A DNA stretch of 64,000 bases from Galeruca laticollis (Eukaryota; Arthropoda; Insecta; Coleoptera; Chrysomelidae). The stretch lies in NCBI GenBank assembly GCA_963921935.1, contig OY998180.1, positions 112,536,183 through 112,600,182 on the forward strand, given 5' to 3'. Positions 22,491 through 34,269 of the stretch are shown here, piece after piece. Numbering within the stretch: position 1 is the first letter of the stretch; every line of letters starts with the position of its first letter. The translations under genes and the position numbers were made by a program. Below the pieces are notes generated by a model. The model did no database searches. It was not told where the DNA came from and saw only the letters and a list, made by a program, of their open reading frames with translations.

Positions 22491-22737
22491 TGGGGGAGGT
22501 GTTATATACCTTAAATTACTTAGTACATATTAAATAAATTGCTTAATCAGTATATTGTGTAATAACCTGTTGTTTTATGAATTGTTGAACCTTATTGTTG
22601 CTTACATTGTATTTTTTACCTTTTTGAATTGTTTAGTTTATATAGTCAGTCTAGAATTTACTTCGAATCTTGAAACTTGTAACTTTTGTTAAATAAATAA
22701 TTTTTAAAAAACCTTTTTCCGTGTGTAAAAAGTTATT
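22490..22737 (+). repeat. Polypurine tract and 3' LTR
   Basis: The purine run GGGGGAGG ends at 22499 and the 238-bp 3' LTR covers 22500-22737. (TA)n follows. Confidence 0.9.
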
Positions 22738-22744
22738 TTATATA

Positions 22745-22782
<38 letters not shown>

Positions 22783-23196
22783 CGATAGCGGTAGAAGTGG
22801 CATCCGTATAGATTTGTAGCGCTGTGGCATCCTCCGATATACACAATATGTATATAGAACAGCCCCAATGCATAGAGATCACGCACAGAGTGGCTTCCTA
22901 TTATTTGGCAACACTGGGACCTTGATCGATTATTAGTAGGTAGATTTGAATTTCTCTAAGAATCGGTGTGTCCTGTATATTGTATATAGATCGCGTTCAA
23001 AGTGACTTCCAGCAATTTTAAATATGTATTTATTTTTCTTTTGAGAGAGGAGAATGAAACATATTTTCTACATATTTTCTAGTAATAGGAATGTTGACGG
23101 TTGGTACAAATCCATGTGAAGCTATATTTTACACATATGGAATTACAAGAAAAGAAAATTCAACTTTCAGGGGGTGCGTCGATCTAATGGGGGAGG

Positions 23197-23427
23197 TGTT
23201 ATATACCTTAAATTACTTAGTACATATTAAATAAATTGCTTAATCAGTATATTGTGTAATAACCTGTTGTTTTATAAATTGTTGAACCTTATTTTTGCTT
23301 ACATTGTATTTTTTACCTTTTTGAATTGTTTAGTTTATATAGTCAGTCTAGAATTTACTTCGAATCTTGAAACTTTTGTTTAATAAATAATTTTTAAAAA
23401 ACCTTTTTCCGTGTGTAAAAAGTTATT
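23197..23427 (+). repeat. Third LTR copy within the duplicated segment
   Basis: 231 bp, lacking about 7 bp near the end relative to the other two. It shares the TTTCCG and GAATTGTTTAG variants with the 3' LTR and not with the 5' LTR, consistent with origin from the 3' copy. Confidence 0.85.
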
Positions 23428-23428
23428 T

Positions 23429-23472
<44 letters not shown>

Positions 23473-23815
23473 CGATAGCGGTAGAAGTGGCATCCGTATA
23501 GATTTGTAGCGCTGTGGCATCCTCCGATATACACAATATGTATATAGAACAACCCCAATGCATAGAGATCACGCACAGAGTGGCTTCCTATTATTTGGCA
23601 ACACTGGGACCTTGATCGATTATTAGTAGGTAGATTTGAATTTCTCTAAGAATCGGTGTGTCCTGTATATTGTATATAGATCGCGTTCAAAGTGACTTCC
23701 AGCAATTTTAAATATGTATTTATTTTCTTTTGAGAGAGGAGAATGAAACATATTTTCTAGTAATAGGAATGTTGACGGTTGGTACAAATCCATGTGAAGC
23801 TATATTTTACACATA

Positions 23816-24339
23816 AAAGATAGTTTTTAGAAACCTAAAATAACATTTCAAAAAACTTATTATTCGTTTTAAATTAAACATATTTCTCATAACCCAGTTA
23901 TGAATATGAACTATTTTTCTTGATTTGTGGGAACAACGATAATATTTTACGATTTTTATCACAATGGAGACTGGATCCATCAAAAGAAATAGCTGTAACT
24001 TACCGATTCTATAATTGTGCGTACATTGACATACTTTATTACAAATGAGAGAGACACATTACTCATTTTATATATTCTTTTATCATATTTAGAGCTACTT
24101 AACATCTATATCAACGGAATAAAACTTGAAATCAGCTCTGTAAACAAACAAACTACTAATAAATGGTTGACTTTTTATTTTTACCACAACCAAAAATATC
24201 TAAAATGATTTTCAATTTGTATTTGTAGTTTATCAGAGATTATAACTTACATTAATGTTAATGAAAAAGACTATCCATCTCAAATATAATATGCAAGGAA
24301 ATAGCAGTAAGTAAAACGCAAAATACGTACTACAGCATA
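23816..24339. other. Unassigned AT-rich stretch
   Basis: Only short open frames without motifs are present. Confidence 0.5.
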
Positions 24340-24354
24340 TATTATTTCAAGTTA

Positions 24355-24400
24355 CAGGGGCAACTAGTTTCGGCACACTGAGCTATCATCAGGGCTTTAA
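24355..24400 (-). ncRNA. Degenerate hammerhead-like motif
   Basis: The minus strand reads CTGATGA (24392-24386), a 14-nt spacer with a weak GC/GC stem, GAAA (24371-24368), then ACTAGT as a palindromic stem III with T as position 17. The conserved core is exact. Stem II has lost pairs and stem I supports only one pair at the junction, so this is probably a decayed copy, perhaps from a PLE terminal repeat. No PLE coding sequence is recognised beside it. Confidence 0.4.
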
Positions 24401-27400
24401 TGTATATATCATTCACATGAAAAGTGTTATAAAAGGAAAGTTGTCACATGCCCGTGGCATCCAGCAGAATCCAAGATGTGTCAGTAGGTAATATGGAAAA
24501 TACATTGTAGGAAAATTTTATTAAAATTAGGAAAATTGACATAATTATGCAAACGACAAACAAAATTAAAATAAGATAACGTTAAGAGAAGCAATTAAAA
24601 TTAAATTAATGTATAATTAAAAGAAAAATAAATAAAACATGGACTTCGTCTTACGGCAGAAACCGTCTGAAGCAAGAAGTACAGTAATTGAATAGTCGTA
24701 TTAGGAAAATGAGCAATAGGGAGGACCGAACGCGGACTAACGAAAAACAACTTTTGCGCTCTGTTTTTCCGCATGATAGTAATTATATACTCAGAATTCA
24801 TATTTTAATACTCATAATTCACACCATTTGTATATTCATGGTCGTAGGAAAAATAGAGGACATAAGTCGTATTTCCTTCGTACGAAATATGTCACTTTCC
24901 ACACTTCTTATACAATACTATTCAAATTCGAGTCTATGCATTGGGATCATGGTAACGGTAAGAGATATAGCGATAGTTAAATGGGAGCAAAGTTGTGTAT
25001 TTCAGAGGTCACTTATTTGATTCAAGACAGTCTAGCTTCTTTAGTTCTGGATATATACCGGAAAAATTGAAAATTTTGAAATTCTTCTTTTGCCTAAATT
25101 TTTTTAATTTGCGAGGATTTTCCAAAACTTTGCCATAACAACTTTTTGTATATTGAACTATTACAAGAACAATTTTAACCTCTTTTAATATTCCATAACA
25201 GCTGTAATTGAAAAATATCAGTGAGTAAGAAGTGGATCAATGCCAAGTTGATCATACAACAAGATCTTGTTTGATTATTGTAGATTTGAAATTTTACCGG
25301 AAATAGTTCAATATTTCCAAAACAGTCTGTAGTTCAGATGTAAATACTACGCCGATATGAAACATGACTCTTGGCATTTGAATTAATGCAATTAAAAATA
25401 TAGATTCGTATTTGAAAATAAAAACTTGAGGGTGGCACAATTTTAACGATACTTTATATATAATTTTTTTTTCACATTGAGCATGCTGAAAATTTTTTTA
25501 GTTCGAATACTAAAGCTTTTCAATCTGTGACCTACAGAATAATCCACGTTATACATCCAAAGAAATTATTTTTTACTTCCTAGCGCATTTGAATAAATGT
25601 TTGTCATTAAAAAGTTTTTTTACGATTTTATTTTATGCTTTTGGTCTTCTCGTTAGTCTATGCATTTCTGATACAGCTTCATTATTATAAGGTGATTTTT
25701 CCGCGAGTTCTGAGCTATTATGATTAACTGGTTTGCCATCGTGGAGCCACGATATTGAATTTTGACAATCTCCTTCTAAATTCGTAGCCTCAACCCACAA
25801 TTGGACAATAATCACAAATCTCGTTCGCCATGTTGAATTTATGAATTTTGACATAAAGATGATTGTTTCAGGTATTCAAACATCTGACTATAATTTAGGG
25901 TTCAAATGGAAATTCAATGAAGTTTTTTTTTCAAATAGAATAACCTAAATATTTGTTAATATTTGGATTCTTGAAAACTTGAAACATGTATCATACTTCA
26001 TACTCTATCTTTAGCTACGGCGGTTCCAAGACATGTCAAATGAGTCGCCCATTTTATCAGTTTGAAATAAAATAAACTATTATACCCGAAATCCTAAATA
26101 TATTTAGTTGTGATTTCGGCTACCTTGTATGTTCCAGTACTAAAAACATTCCTTCCGATTCTAATGCTGTAAAATTTCATATTCAGACGCTGATTTTGAA
26201 AATAACTTAAGTCCCATATTCAGAAAATTTCAACGTTATAAATGATTCTCATGCAGCCATTAATTCTCATCATCATATTAATCAAAATTCCAACATTGAA
26301 AATGCCATCATGATACCTCTGAAAATCGGAACTTTATACCCAGAACACTCGGAAGATTTTTAATATGGGGTTTAACAGTTGGCTTCCACTTGAAATAAAT
26401 ATTTAACGTCATTAACATCTGGCTGTCAGATTTAACACCACCTCTTGTAGAATCGGGAGGAATGTTATTGTTCTTATCATACCTACATACCTATGAAATG
26501 ACATTCAAAAATAATATCGCACACACTTTCACTTTTTGTTATAAAGGATAAACTGTACGATTCAAAAATCGTCAAAGATAAGTCAAGGATATGATAAATG
26601 TTTAACATACTTTTTCTTAGAATCGAAATTTAAAAAACATTTAGGGAGCTCCTTTCGTAATAACGAAGTTCGTTAAGTTTCCGATTGAACCGGAAATGAC
26701 AGTCAGATGTTTAAACACCTGAAATGTTCATCCAATGTACCTATACAAATCACTCAAATTTCGAACCGACCGCCTATTTAATAACAAAATAGTGGGCTGG
26801 CTAGTAATGTTGTTGGCAAACTATACATAAATAGAAAACATGTTTAATTGGAATATGTACTATTTATTTTTTGTACGAACATTTGTATAAGTGTCATAAA
26901 ATATTTTTTTATGTCTATTTCATCTAAAACGCACAATAGAAAGAGCTTTAATGATGATACTGATCTGAAAACTTGTACTCAGTCATGATAAATTCCTCAC
27001 TACTTCATTATCTCTTCAGATTCCTTATTCTTTTGATATGATCTTCATTAGCGTTACACCTAAGTCTAGCAATTCAAGTGAATTCAAGGCTTTTTTTCAA
27101 ATTTCGCGTTCACATTTTTCTTTTTGAAATTCTGTTTCAAATTTTTTCTTCAAAATTCTGATTCTTTCACGGGTTTCGAATTATTCAAAAGTATGAAAAA
27201 TAACCTTCATCAAACTCAGACGGCTCAATAGAGCATATAAAGAAAAGTTGATTTCAATCGCCCAATTTTGAGCTCTGGTTCACTCTGTAAGATTAACTGT
27301 ATGTTGGCCTGGGCCACCCTGTATACAGACATCACACCAGTAGAACCATTAGCACATGTTTAAGTTTTGCATTTATCAAACTCCCTATATATTGGAACAA

Positions 27401-28084
27401 AGCTTTAATTTTTGCTCTGCACTGTTAGGAACCGGTGGTGTAGTAATGAACAGAGCAAACCGCTATGGTGTTGAGAAAAAAACTCTAGTGTATACATAGT
27501 TTTTATTGCCCTCTACAACTTTTATTTAAGATATTTTTTGCCTTAGATCAAATAAGGATGCAGTTATCGTCCATACAATTATCATTGATACACCCTGTAT
27601 ATGCCAGAGAGAGTTTTAACGTCTCCGAAATTTTTGTGAAATTCAATATTTCAGGTCAACTACTAACAATCCACCTAGTAATCTGATTGCATTTAGGTTT
27701 TCGGAATTTTCACTAAAAAAACTACTTCTGCTATAGTGAAGTAGAAAAATATACCCATTCGAAAATTAACCTGAAAATAGTAGTAATTTTACATCATCTC
27801 GTGGTTTACGTTGGAAAATTCAATTCATTTTCCCCTTATTTACGGAAATTCAGAATTCTTCAGTTTGTTTTATCGCCAGCATTATTCATTTTCATCGCCA
27901 GTAGTGTTTTATTTTGCCTCAAAATCACATTTAAGTAATTTGTAAAACGAAAATATAACTTTTCTATTAATAACGGTAGATATTCTGCAATAACTAGCAT
28001 CCTCCGCACTGTCAAGAATGGTAGCAATATATTAAAACAGATGTAATTCATCACATTCAATGTTAAACGTTTTCTATAACCAAA
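24401..28084. other. Unassigned stretch, no gene recognised
   Basis: Over 3.6 kb of AT-rich sequence. A 73-codon open frame at 25633-25854 (minus) has no recognised motif. Two copies of CACCCTGTATA (about 27312 and 27592, same orientation) resemble outer ends of Tc1/mariner-superfamily TIRs such as the one at 61173, but no partner end or transposase is nearby. Confidence 0.5.
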
Positions 28085-28435
28085 AGTGAGATCGGCAACA
28101 CTGCCAGGATGCCACTATGGAAGAAAAATACATATACAGACGCCAAACTATACCGTTCTTCGATATGTATACTGACGGATGCCACTTTGTGCGTCAGATG
28201 TATAATAAATAAATAAGTGTGCTACTATAACGCCGCGTACGGAGAACCTGTGAACCTTGGTGTATAGGTTTATACAAAAAACGACCAAAGTGACGTCCTG
28301 CTGATTTCATCAGCAATAGATTCCCAAGCATTCACTGAAACGTTTGCGATATTTTGGAGCTCGATGCACTGTGACGTCCGTATATCGGATGTCATAGTGC
28401 CGCGGACGCCACAGCTACCGCGATTTTAACATGGG
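28085..28435. repeat. Unclassified repeat related to the flank at 22780-23110
   Basis: It shares short blocks with the duplicated flank of the errantivirus-like element: GGCAACACTG, GGATGCCAC, CAAAGTGAC and the reverse complement of a CGCGRTAGC-type block. The order is rearranged and similarity is low. It may be a diverged nonautonomous element; the class is unknown. Confidence 0.35.
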
Positions 28436-28489
28436 CGGATTCCACTTCACGCCGTGAATGTATTTCGATAACAACACCAGCACAAAGTA

Positions 28490-29512
28490 CGAAGGATAGC
28501 ATAGACCAACTGATACAAACGGACCATCTTAATATGGACGAAAAGGAACACATCCTCCGCCTTTGCAAAAAATATTCAGATATCTTCCATACACGACCCA
28601 AGCTAAGATAGAGGGTGAATTAACGGAGAAAATAGAAGTAAATGATGGCATGCGACAAGGAGACTCCCTCAGTCCCATGCTGTTTAACATCATTATGGAT
28701 GAAATAATAAAGCAGGTACGCAAACTGAAAGGGTGCAAAATGGGAGACAGAAAAGTCAAAATACTATGCTACGCCGAGGACGCTGTACTCATAGTCGAAA
28801 ACGAGGACGAAGACTAGTGCATAGATTCAACACAACAGCAAAGAAGTTCAGAATGAATATATCAGTGTCAAAAACCAAATGCATGACCACATCTAGAACA
28901 CCACTTAGATGGAAACTTGAAATAAACAATAATATTGTACAGCAGGAAATTAAATTTGGGTATCTTGGGATAGATATATCCGGGTACGGTGATGTTGAGA
29001 CGGAGGTGAGAGAGCAAGCGATGAAAGCATCGAGAACAGCCGCGTGTCTTAATGATAATATATGGAGCAACAAACCCATAGGAATAGAGGCTATTTCCAG
29101 AATATATAAAACAGCTATTAGACCCATTCTAACATTTACTGCGGAAACCAGACAAGATACCTCGAAAATGAAACAACAAGAATACTAGTGACAACAGAAA
29201 TGAAAATAGTGCGTAGGATGGCAGGCAAAACACTGTTAGATCGAGAGAGGAATCAGGATATCAGAAGAGCATGTAAAATTGATAATATCAGTCAATGGAT
29301 CCTGCAAAGAAAGAGAGAATGGAATGAGCATATTAGCCGCATGACACCCGACAGATTGGTAAGGATAAGAAGGGATAGGTCACCAATGGGACGGAGGAAC
29401 ATCGGAAGACCCCGCAAACGATGGATTGACAATCCTACAGTGGACAGAGGGACGAAGAAAAACAAGCAAATTTTGCTTACATATAAGAAAGAAGAAGAAG
29501 AAGGAAAGAAGG
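28490..29512 (+). pseudogene. Non-LTR retrotransposon, RT to 3' end, frameshifted
   Basis: 5'-truncated LINE on the plus strand. The RT palm reads KIEVNDGMRQGDSLSPMLFNI, then the catalytic box as CYAEDAVLIV, where the first Asp of YADD is Glu. A frame change near 28800 leads to the thumb (FGYLGIDISGYGDVETEV) and a stop after DTSKMKQQEY at 29186. The C-terminal part resumes with VRRMAGKTLLDRERNQDIRR and RRNIGRPRKRWIDN. The end has an (AAG)n-like tail at about 29490-29512, a microsatellite tail as in several LINE clades. The clade is probably RTE-like or a close relative; I cannot be certain by eye. Confidence 0.7.
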
Positions 29513-29532
29513 AATGTATCTCAAGATTATAG

Positions 29533-30535
29533 TACTATAAAGGCTTACAAACTAATAGTCTTGTCTACTTAAAAATTTGGGTAACTCAGTACTCCATGTT
29601 GCTCAAATCTCAACATACAGCTACGTATAATAGAATAAAAGTATTGGTTGAGTTACAATTCTTGGTATATACACTCATTGTTTTACATTTCCTCAACCTC
29701 ATTACGTTTTTGACCTATAGTTTGTTACGCGCTTTATTTATTATCGTCTGCTCGGTAGCTCCAGAAGCGCAACCCTCGGGGCGGGTATGCGAAAGTTCCT
29801 ATGTTTTTTCGAGCTGTTAAAAATGGGCGCCACCAGTTAAATTTTAATGAGCCAGCCCTAACTAGTAGACCGCCATGATGGTCAGGATGAAGCAGTCAAT
29901 ATATAAGAAGGTAGGTATCACAAGAGGGGAGAACAAGAAATACCCTTGTGATGAAAATTCTATAATACTAGTTACACAAAAAGAGACTATATACAAACAA
30001 CTTCTTCACCAAAACGGAAGGAAATATACGGAATAGAAATGCGCTACTGTGACGTCACGGAGCCGCTTACAAAAGTAAAAAAATGCCTAAACCCATTCTC
30101 AACTATTTTACTACGTTACGATCGAAAGGGGTCTGTTCGCCTCTAATATAATCACCAGTCTTCGAAATAAAGGTCTCAAACAATAATAAACTAACGTAGG
30201 CGGAGAAACTATACTTATTCTCTTGGCTTAACAGGAATGGTGTTCCCTAACTGAGACCCTACAATGTTTATAAATAATTAAAATTACTTACCGATCACAT
30301 CCATCACGCTTATATTACCTACGTTAGAGGGTTCTTATTATATTCTCTCTAAACTCCATTTTTCCTACTCTACAAATCAACATGCGACTTTACTCCTTCC
30401 ACAATTCTCCTTCGACACCTAATAGAGAATATCACACTTGAGATAACAAAACCCCAAGCTCGAGGCAGAGCTTTGAATCATTTATTTCAACTCACCTGAT
30501 TCCCCAACAGAATTAGCCAAAATCTAATGAATTCC
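29533..30535. other. Unassigned stretch
   Basis: No motif is recognised in about 1 kb. A short G+C-rich patch near 29755-29840 has no coding signal. Confidence 0.5.
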
Positions 30536-30960
30536 TTACGTATTGTAATGATCTGGGCTGAAAGGGCGTGGGTTCAAATCCCACCGCTGTCACCAGTGTA
30601 ATGTAATGATCTGGTACCTTATTTGTCACCTGGTGTAATAATATTGTCCCGTATTGTTTTGATTTTGTGCTTCCCCTTCTATTTTCTCTGCAGCGTGCTA
30701 TCACCAGTGCCGTAGGGCACAATAGAGCCGGGAATCCCCTGTGGATAAACCTCGAGGAAGGTGGTTTCCTGGCTCGAGCGGAAGGGTATTCGTGGGCCCT
30801 CTTGGGCTTATACGATGTACCAAGCCTGAGTTCTAAGGTTCGTCGTGTCGTCCAGTTTCCAGGGTTCAATCCAACTAGGTCGGGTGGAGAGGTTTGTTGG
30901 TAAAGGAAACAGTCTGGGTAGATAATATGCAGCTTATTCACCATTTTGTTATGGTGTAGC
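30536..30960 (+). repeat. tRNA-related SINE-like sequence or LINE 3' tail
   Basis: GTGGGTTCAAATCCCAC at 30568-30584 is a T-arm/B-box (GGTTCAAATCC) with flanking self-pairing bases, followed by CGCTGTCACC, resembling a tRNA 3' end. A second B-box-like GGGTTCAATCC lies near 30861. No convincing A box or full cloverleaf is present, so this is not an intact tRNA gene. Because the next LINE on the minus strand ends at about 30967, part of this may be its 3' untranslated region. Confidence 0.4.
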
Positions 30961-30966
30961 CTCCCT

Positions 30967-31905
30967 TTACATATTTATATATTCCATTTCCATGTACGCC
31001 CATTGTTGTCTATTGCTAGCTATGCGGCCCCAAGTTGATCCTGCGAGTTTCTTTATGTCGTAGTCCCATCTTAAGTTGGGGCGTCTTCTTGGTCTTTTCA
31101 CGTCTCGGGGATACCATTGCGTTATCTTTGTGGTCCATCTATCGTCTGTCCTTCTAGCGAGATGCCCCGCCCATTGCCACTTTAGGGATCTGATTATATT
31201 TATGACATCTATCACTTGGGTCTTTTGTCTGATCCATTCAAGCATTTTTCTATCTCTCCTTGTTATTCCGAACATGTATCGTTCCATAGACCTCTGCGTT
31301 ACCTGGAGTTTTCTAATGATATCAGTTTTCAGGGTCCAGGTTTCACAGCCGTATGTTAATACTGGTAGTACGCACTGATCAAACGCTTTCTTTTTCAAAC
31401 GGAGTGATATTCTAGACTTGAAGATGATAGAGTTATGTCCAAATCTTCTCCATGCTAGTTTGATTCTTCTGTTTATTTCTGGAAGTAGAGAGCCTGATAT
31501 GTGTATTAGTTGACCCAGGTATATGTATTCCTCTACTATTTCCAGGGCAGTGTCATTAGTTTTTATTTCTTGTGCGTTTATCAGTTCGTTATACATTATC
31601 TTGGTCTTACTCAGATTTATTTTAAGGCCTACTTCGTTGCCTGCTGCATTCAATTCATTTATTTGTTGTTGCATTTCGCCAAGGTTACTCGCTATCAGGA
31701 TGATGTCATCAGCGAATCTTAGATGGTTCAAGTATGCTCCATCTATATTCAGACCTGTGTTGTTCCAGCCCAGTTTTCTGAAGATGCTTTCTAGTGTTGC
31801 TGTAAATAACTTTGGTGATATTGCGTCTCCTTGTCTAACTCCTCTGCTGGTGGGGTTCCTGAAATACAATCGCCGTCTTTTACGGTTAACGTCCGGTAAG
31901 AACAA
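30967..31905 (-). pseudogene. RTE-like reverse transcriptase, 5'-truncated but open to its end
   Basis: The minus strand has an uninterrupted 312-codon frame covering the RT palm, thumb and C terminus of a LINE. Motifs are TSRGVRQGDAISPKLFTATL, HLRFADDIILIA (catalytic FADD intact), VGLKINLSKTKIM, YIYLGQLIHISGS and VLPVLTYGCETWTL, then the C-terminal GHLARRTDDRW and RPRRRPNLRWDYD. The fingers and the endonuclease are absent: similarity stops at about 31905. It is the best-preserved LINE coding segment in the window, but as a 5'-truncated copy it cannot move autonomously. The start codon at 31905 is just the first Met and not a true start. RTE-type assignment rests on the RGVRQGD and RFADD style. 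Confidence 0.75.
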
Positions 31906-31909
31906 CGGA

Positions 31910-34265
31910 GTTCATTCGTCAGAGAAAGTGTTCAGGATTCTATTAGCAAGAAAAAGCGATCTAACCTTGACCTATCTAACGGTTACTTCAGTGGCCATCC
32001 ATAACCTTTGAAATTACGTAATACAACAAATAGCTGATTTTGTATATCGCCCTTCCTGCTGACCGAATGAAAAACTCCGTTGACTGATAAGGTTCGAATT
32101 AATAATGAAATCGTATTGTTTAACGAATGTCAATTTATGTACAATTGAACATATTTCATGGACTGAAAATATTTTCCCCTGATTATAATATAAACAAACG
32201 ATTTGCGTAAATAAGTATCTCTGAATAAAACTTTAGAGAGCAACAAACTGATATAACCTTTAGAGAGGGTGAGCGAAGTGATTTACCTGTCTCCGGTTTA
32301 TACGGGGGATATATCCCACGCAAAAAAAATCCCTTGAATACAGTTTTATATTTATAAGAGAAAGAACAAATTGTAAAACACACTCTTACTGATTATGGTA
32401 GTATAGGGTTCAAGTTTCAGTAGTGCACGTGTATGACCAGGATGAATCATCAGACACATAAAAATAAATCAATACCAATATGATTTTCGTTCAAAAATTG
32501 TCAAGTGCAAAAACTTACGGTTTGGAAAATCTTTGTCGAACGTCACCGAAAAAGGATTAGCTCTGATAGGCTATCTCTGTTTTCAATACGTCGCGGCAAT
32601 CACTAAAAAAATCACTGTTCACACACGGGCCGTCGTAAATGGGAGTTTCAGGCCGCACGGTCGCTGCCTGTCAACTCTGCCATCGTCCAAGTTTCCTTTC
32701 TATTTATTTGAAATATTTTGGGACGAGTTTAGGTATTCAAACCATCAAATGTAGCTGTGTTATTGTGCGTCATTCTTTTTGCCCTTGCTTTTTATTTTTT
32801 GTTTTCATAATTGAAGGTTAACTTTAATTAATTTCTCTATGCTAAGTTGCAAAATTCGTCTGTATTTTTTGATAATCAAAACATCTGTGTGTTTTTGATT
32901 TCAAATTATTTGCGTGTCGACCTTATGGTCAGTGTAATTGTTTGATTTTTTTTTCAGCTCTGTTAGTGGAACTAGGTCGTTTTATTTATTTTTTATATTA
33001 AATTCAACTTATATTTGATTTAAAGAAAATTATATTCTATATAGGGTGTACCTAAATTTCCTTGCCATATTATGTGCTTATTACAGTATTCTACCCAAAT
33101 TCGATTTTGACAAATCACTACGTACAGTCTGCCCTGACAGTAACCTGACCTCTTGATATTATGTTGAACAAGTCAAACTGATGTTTAGCAAGTACAACTC
33201 AATTGAAACTACATTGATCTATCAATGCACTTTCAAAGTAAGTTATACCATTTGTCAATGGAAAAACTATAATTACAGTGTTGCGGGGTGAGTTGCAAGA
33301 TCAACCCGTAATAAGTTGAATGGTTAGAAGGAACTAAGAATACTTTAATGAAAAAAACTATATGATTTTAATACAAGTAGGAAAATGAGAATCACTTTGT
33401 ATACATTTTTAACTTGCGATATCAAGTAAATCAAAGTATTTGCTGTTTCAAAAACTGTCAAAAACATTTAATTGCAAACAAATTCGTTTAAAATAAACAC
33501 CATAGTCGCATACTAAAACATTTCTAAAAAACGAACATGGTCATAATGTATAGCCACTCATAACTCACACTTTCTCATGCAAAGTGAGATAACTTGGAGG
33601 AGGTAATGCCTTTAGATATTTCAAACATAATATTATATGAAATATAACGAAAAAACGAGCAGAGAAATTTTTAAAATTATCTCTCGAGGTAAGAGAAGAA
33701 AGAAATGAGATAGAACGTGTTACTGAGTTAATCTTGAAGAGAACAATAACATGAAATATGACTTCAGATTTCTATTTCAAGCTCCTGGCTAAGTGTTAGT
33801 TTGAATACGAAGTAGTTGTGTGAAATTTACAGCTAGAATTTGTAGCAATTTGTTAAGAAATTGGAAAAAAAGGGATAGACAACTGAAATAAAGTAAAAAA
33901 GGAGCAGGATTCAGAACACGAATATCATGAATTGACTATACTTTACAGTAACGCAATCTATAGAACTTTTTTAAATGAATCTGTTTCTAAATAATTCCAC
34001 AATATGAAAAAAAGCCAAAGACGAGGTTGGACGTATAAACTATTTCAATATGCTACTGCATTAAATCCGAAATTTCGAGAGGTGCATAGCATATTATTTA
34101 TTGAAAATCGAGATTAGTGACAATAAAGTGATTAGTTCAAAAGTTTTGCAAAGTCTCAAAAATGAACAAGTTGTTTACACAAACAAATTAATAAACTGAT
34201 AGTGATAAAAAGTGATATGTGACAATTTACCAATAACTTGAATTGAAACCTTGACCAAATTTAAA
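31910..34265. other. Unassigned stretch
   Basis: No domain is recognised. A less AT-rich patch at 32600-32700 could be single-copy host sequence but has no clear coding signal. Confidence 0.45.
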
Positions 34266-34269
34266 GACG

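Larger units (their letters stand above)
15528..22737 (+). mobile_element. Errantivirus-like (gypsy group, env-bearing) LTR element, inactive
   Basis: A 7.2-kb provirus-like element with 238-bp LTRs, a primer-binding site, gag, pol (protease, RT, RNase H, integrase in gypsy order), env and a polypurine tract. LTRs differ at about eight positions by eye, roughly 3%, so insertion is not very recent. Flanks on both sides are TATA runs, consistent with the TATA-type target of errantiviruses, but this prevents recognition of a unique target duplication. All three reading frames are broken. Confidence 0.9.
22440..23815 (+). repeat. Tandem duplication: env end + LTR + (TA)n + 3' flank
   Basis: The stretch 22440-23136 is repeated at 23137-23815. 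Each copy has the last about 50 bp of env, the polypurine tract, an LTR, a TA run, then a unique-looking block that begins CGCGATAGCGGTAGAAG and ends ATTTTACACATA. The second copy therefore looks like a solo LTR but has env sequence attached and the same 3' flank, which shows it arose by tandem duplication after insertion. The block carries two GTGGCATCC motifs and resembles 28085-28435. Confidence 0.85.

Noticed and set aside
25633..25854. A 73-codon host protein on the minus strand
   Set aside because: It has no recognised motif, no supporting splice or promoter signal, and lies in decayed repeat-rich DNA.
27300..27610. A short nonautonomous transposon between two CACCCTGTATA motifs
   Set aside because: The two motifs are in the same orientation and no inverted partner is seen.
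30560..30600. A tRNA gene
   Set aside because: Only a T-arm and B-box are recognisable; no acceptor 5' strand, D arm or anticodon arm can be paired.
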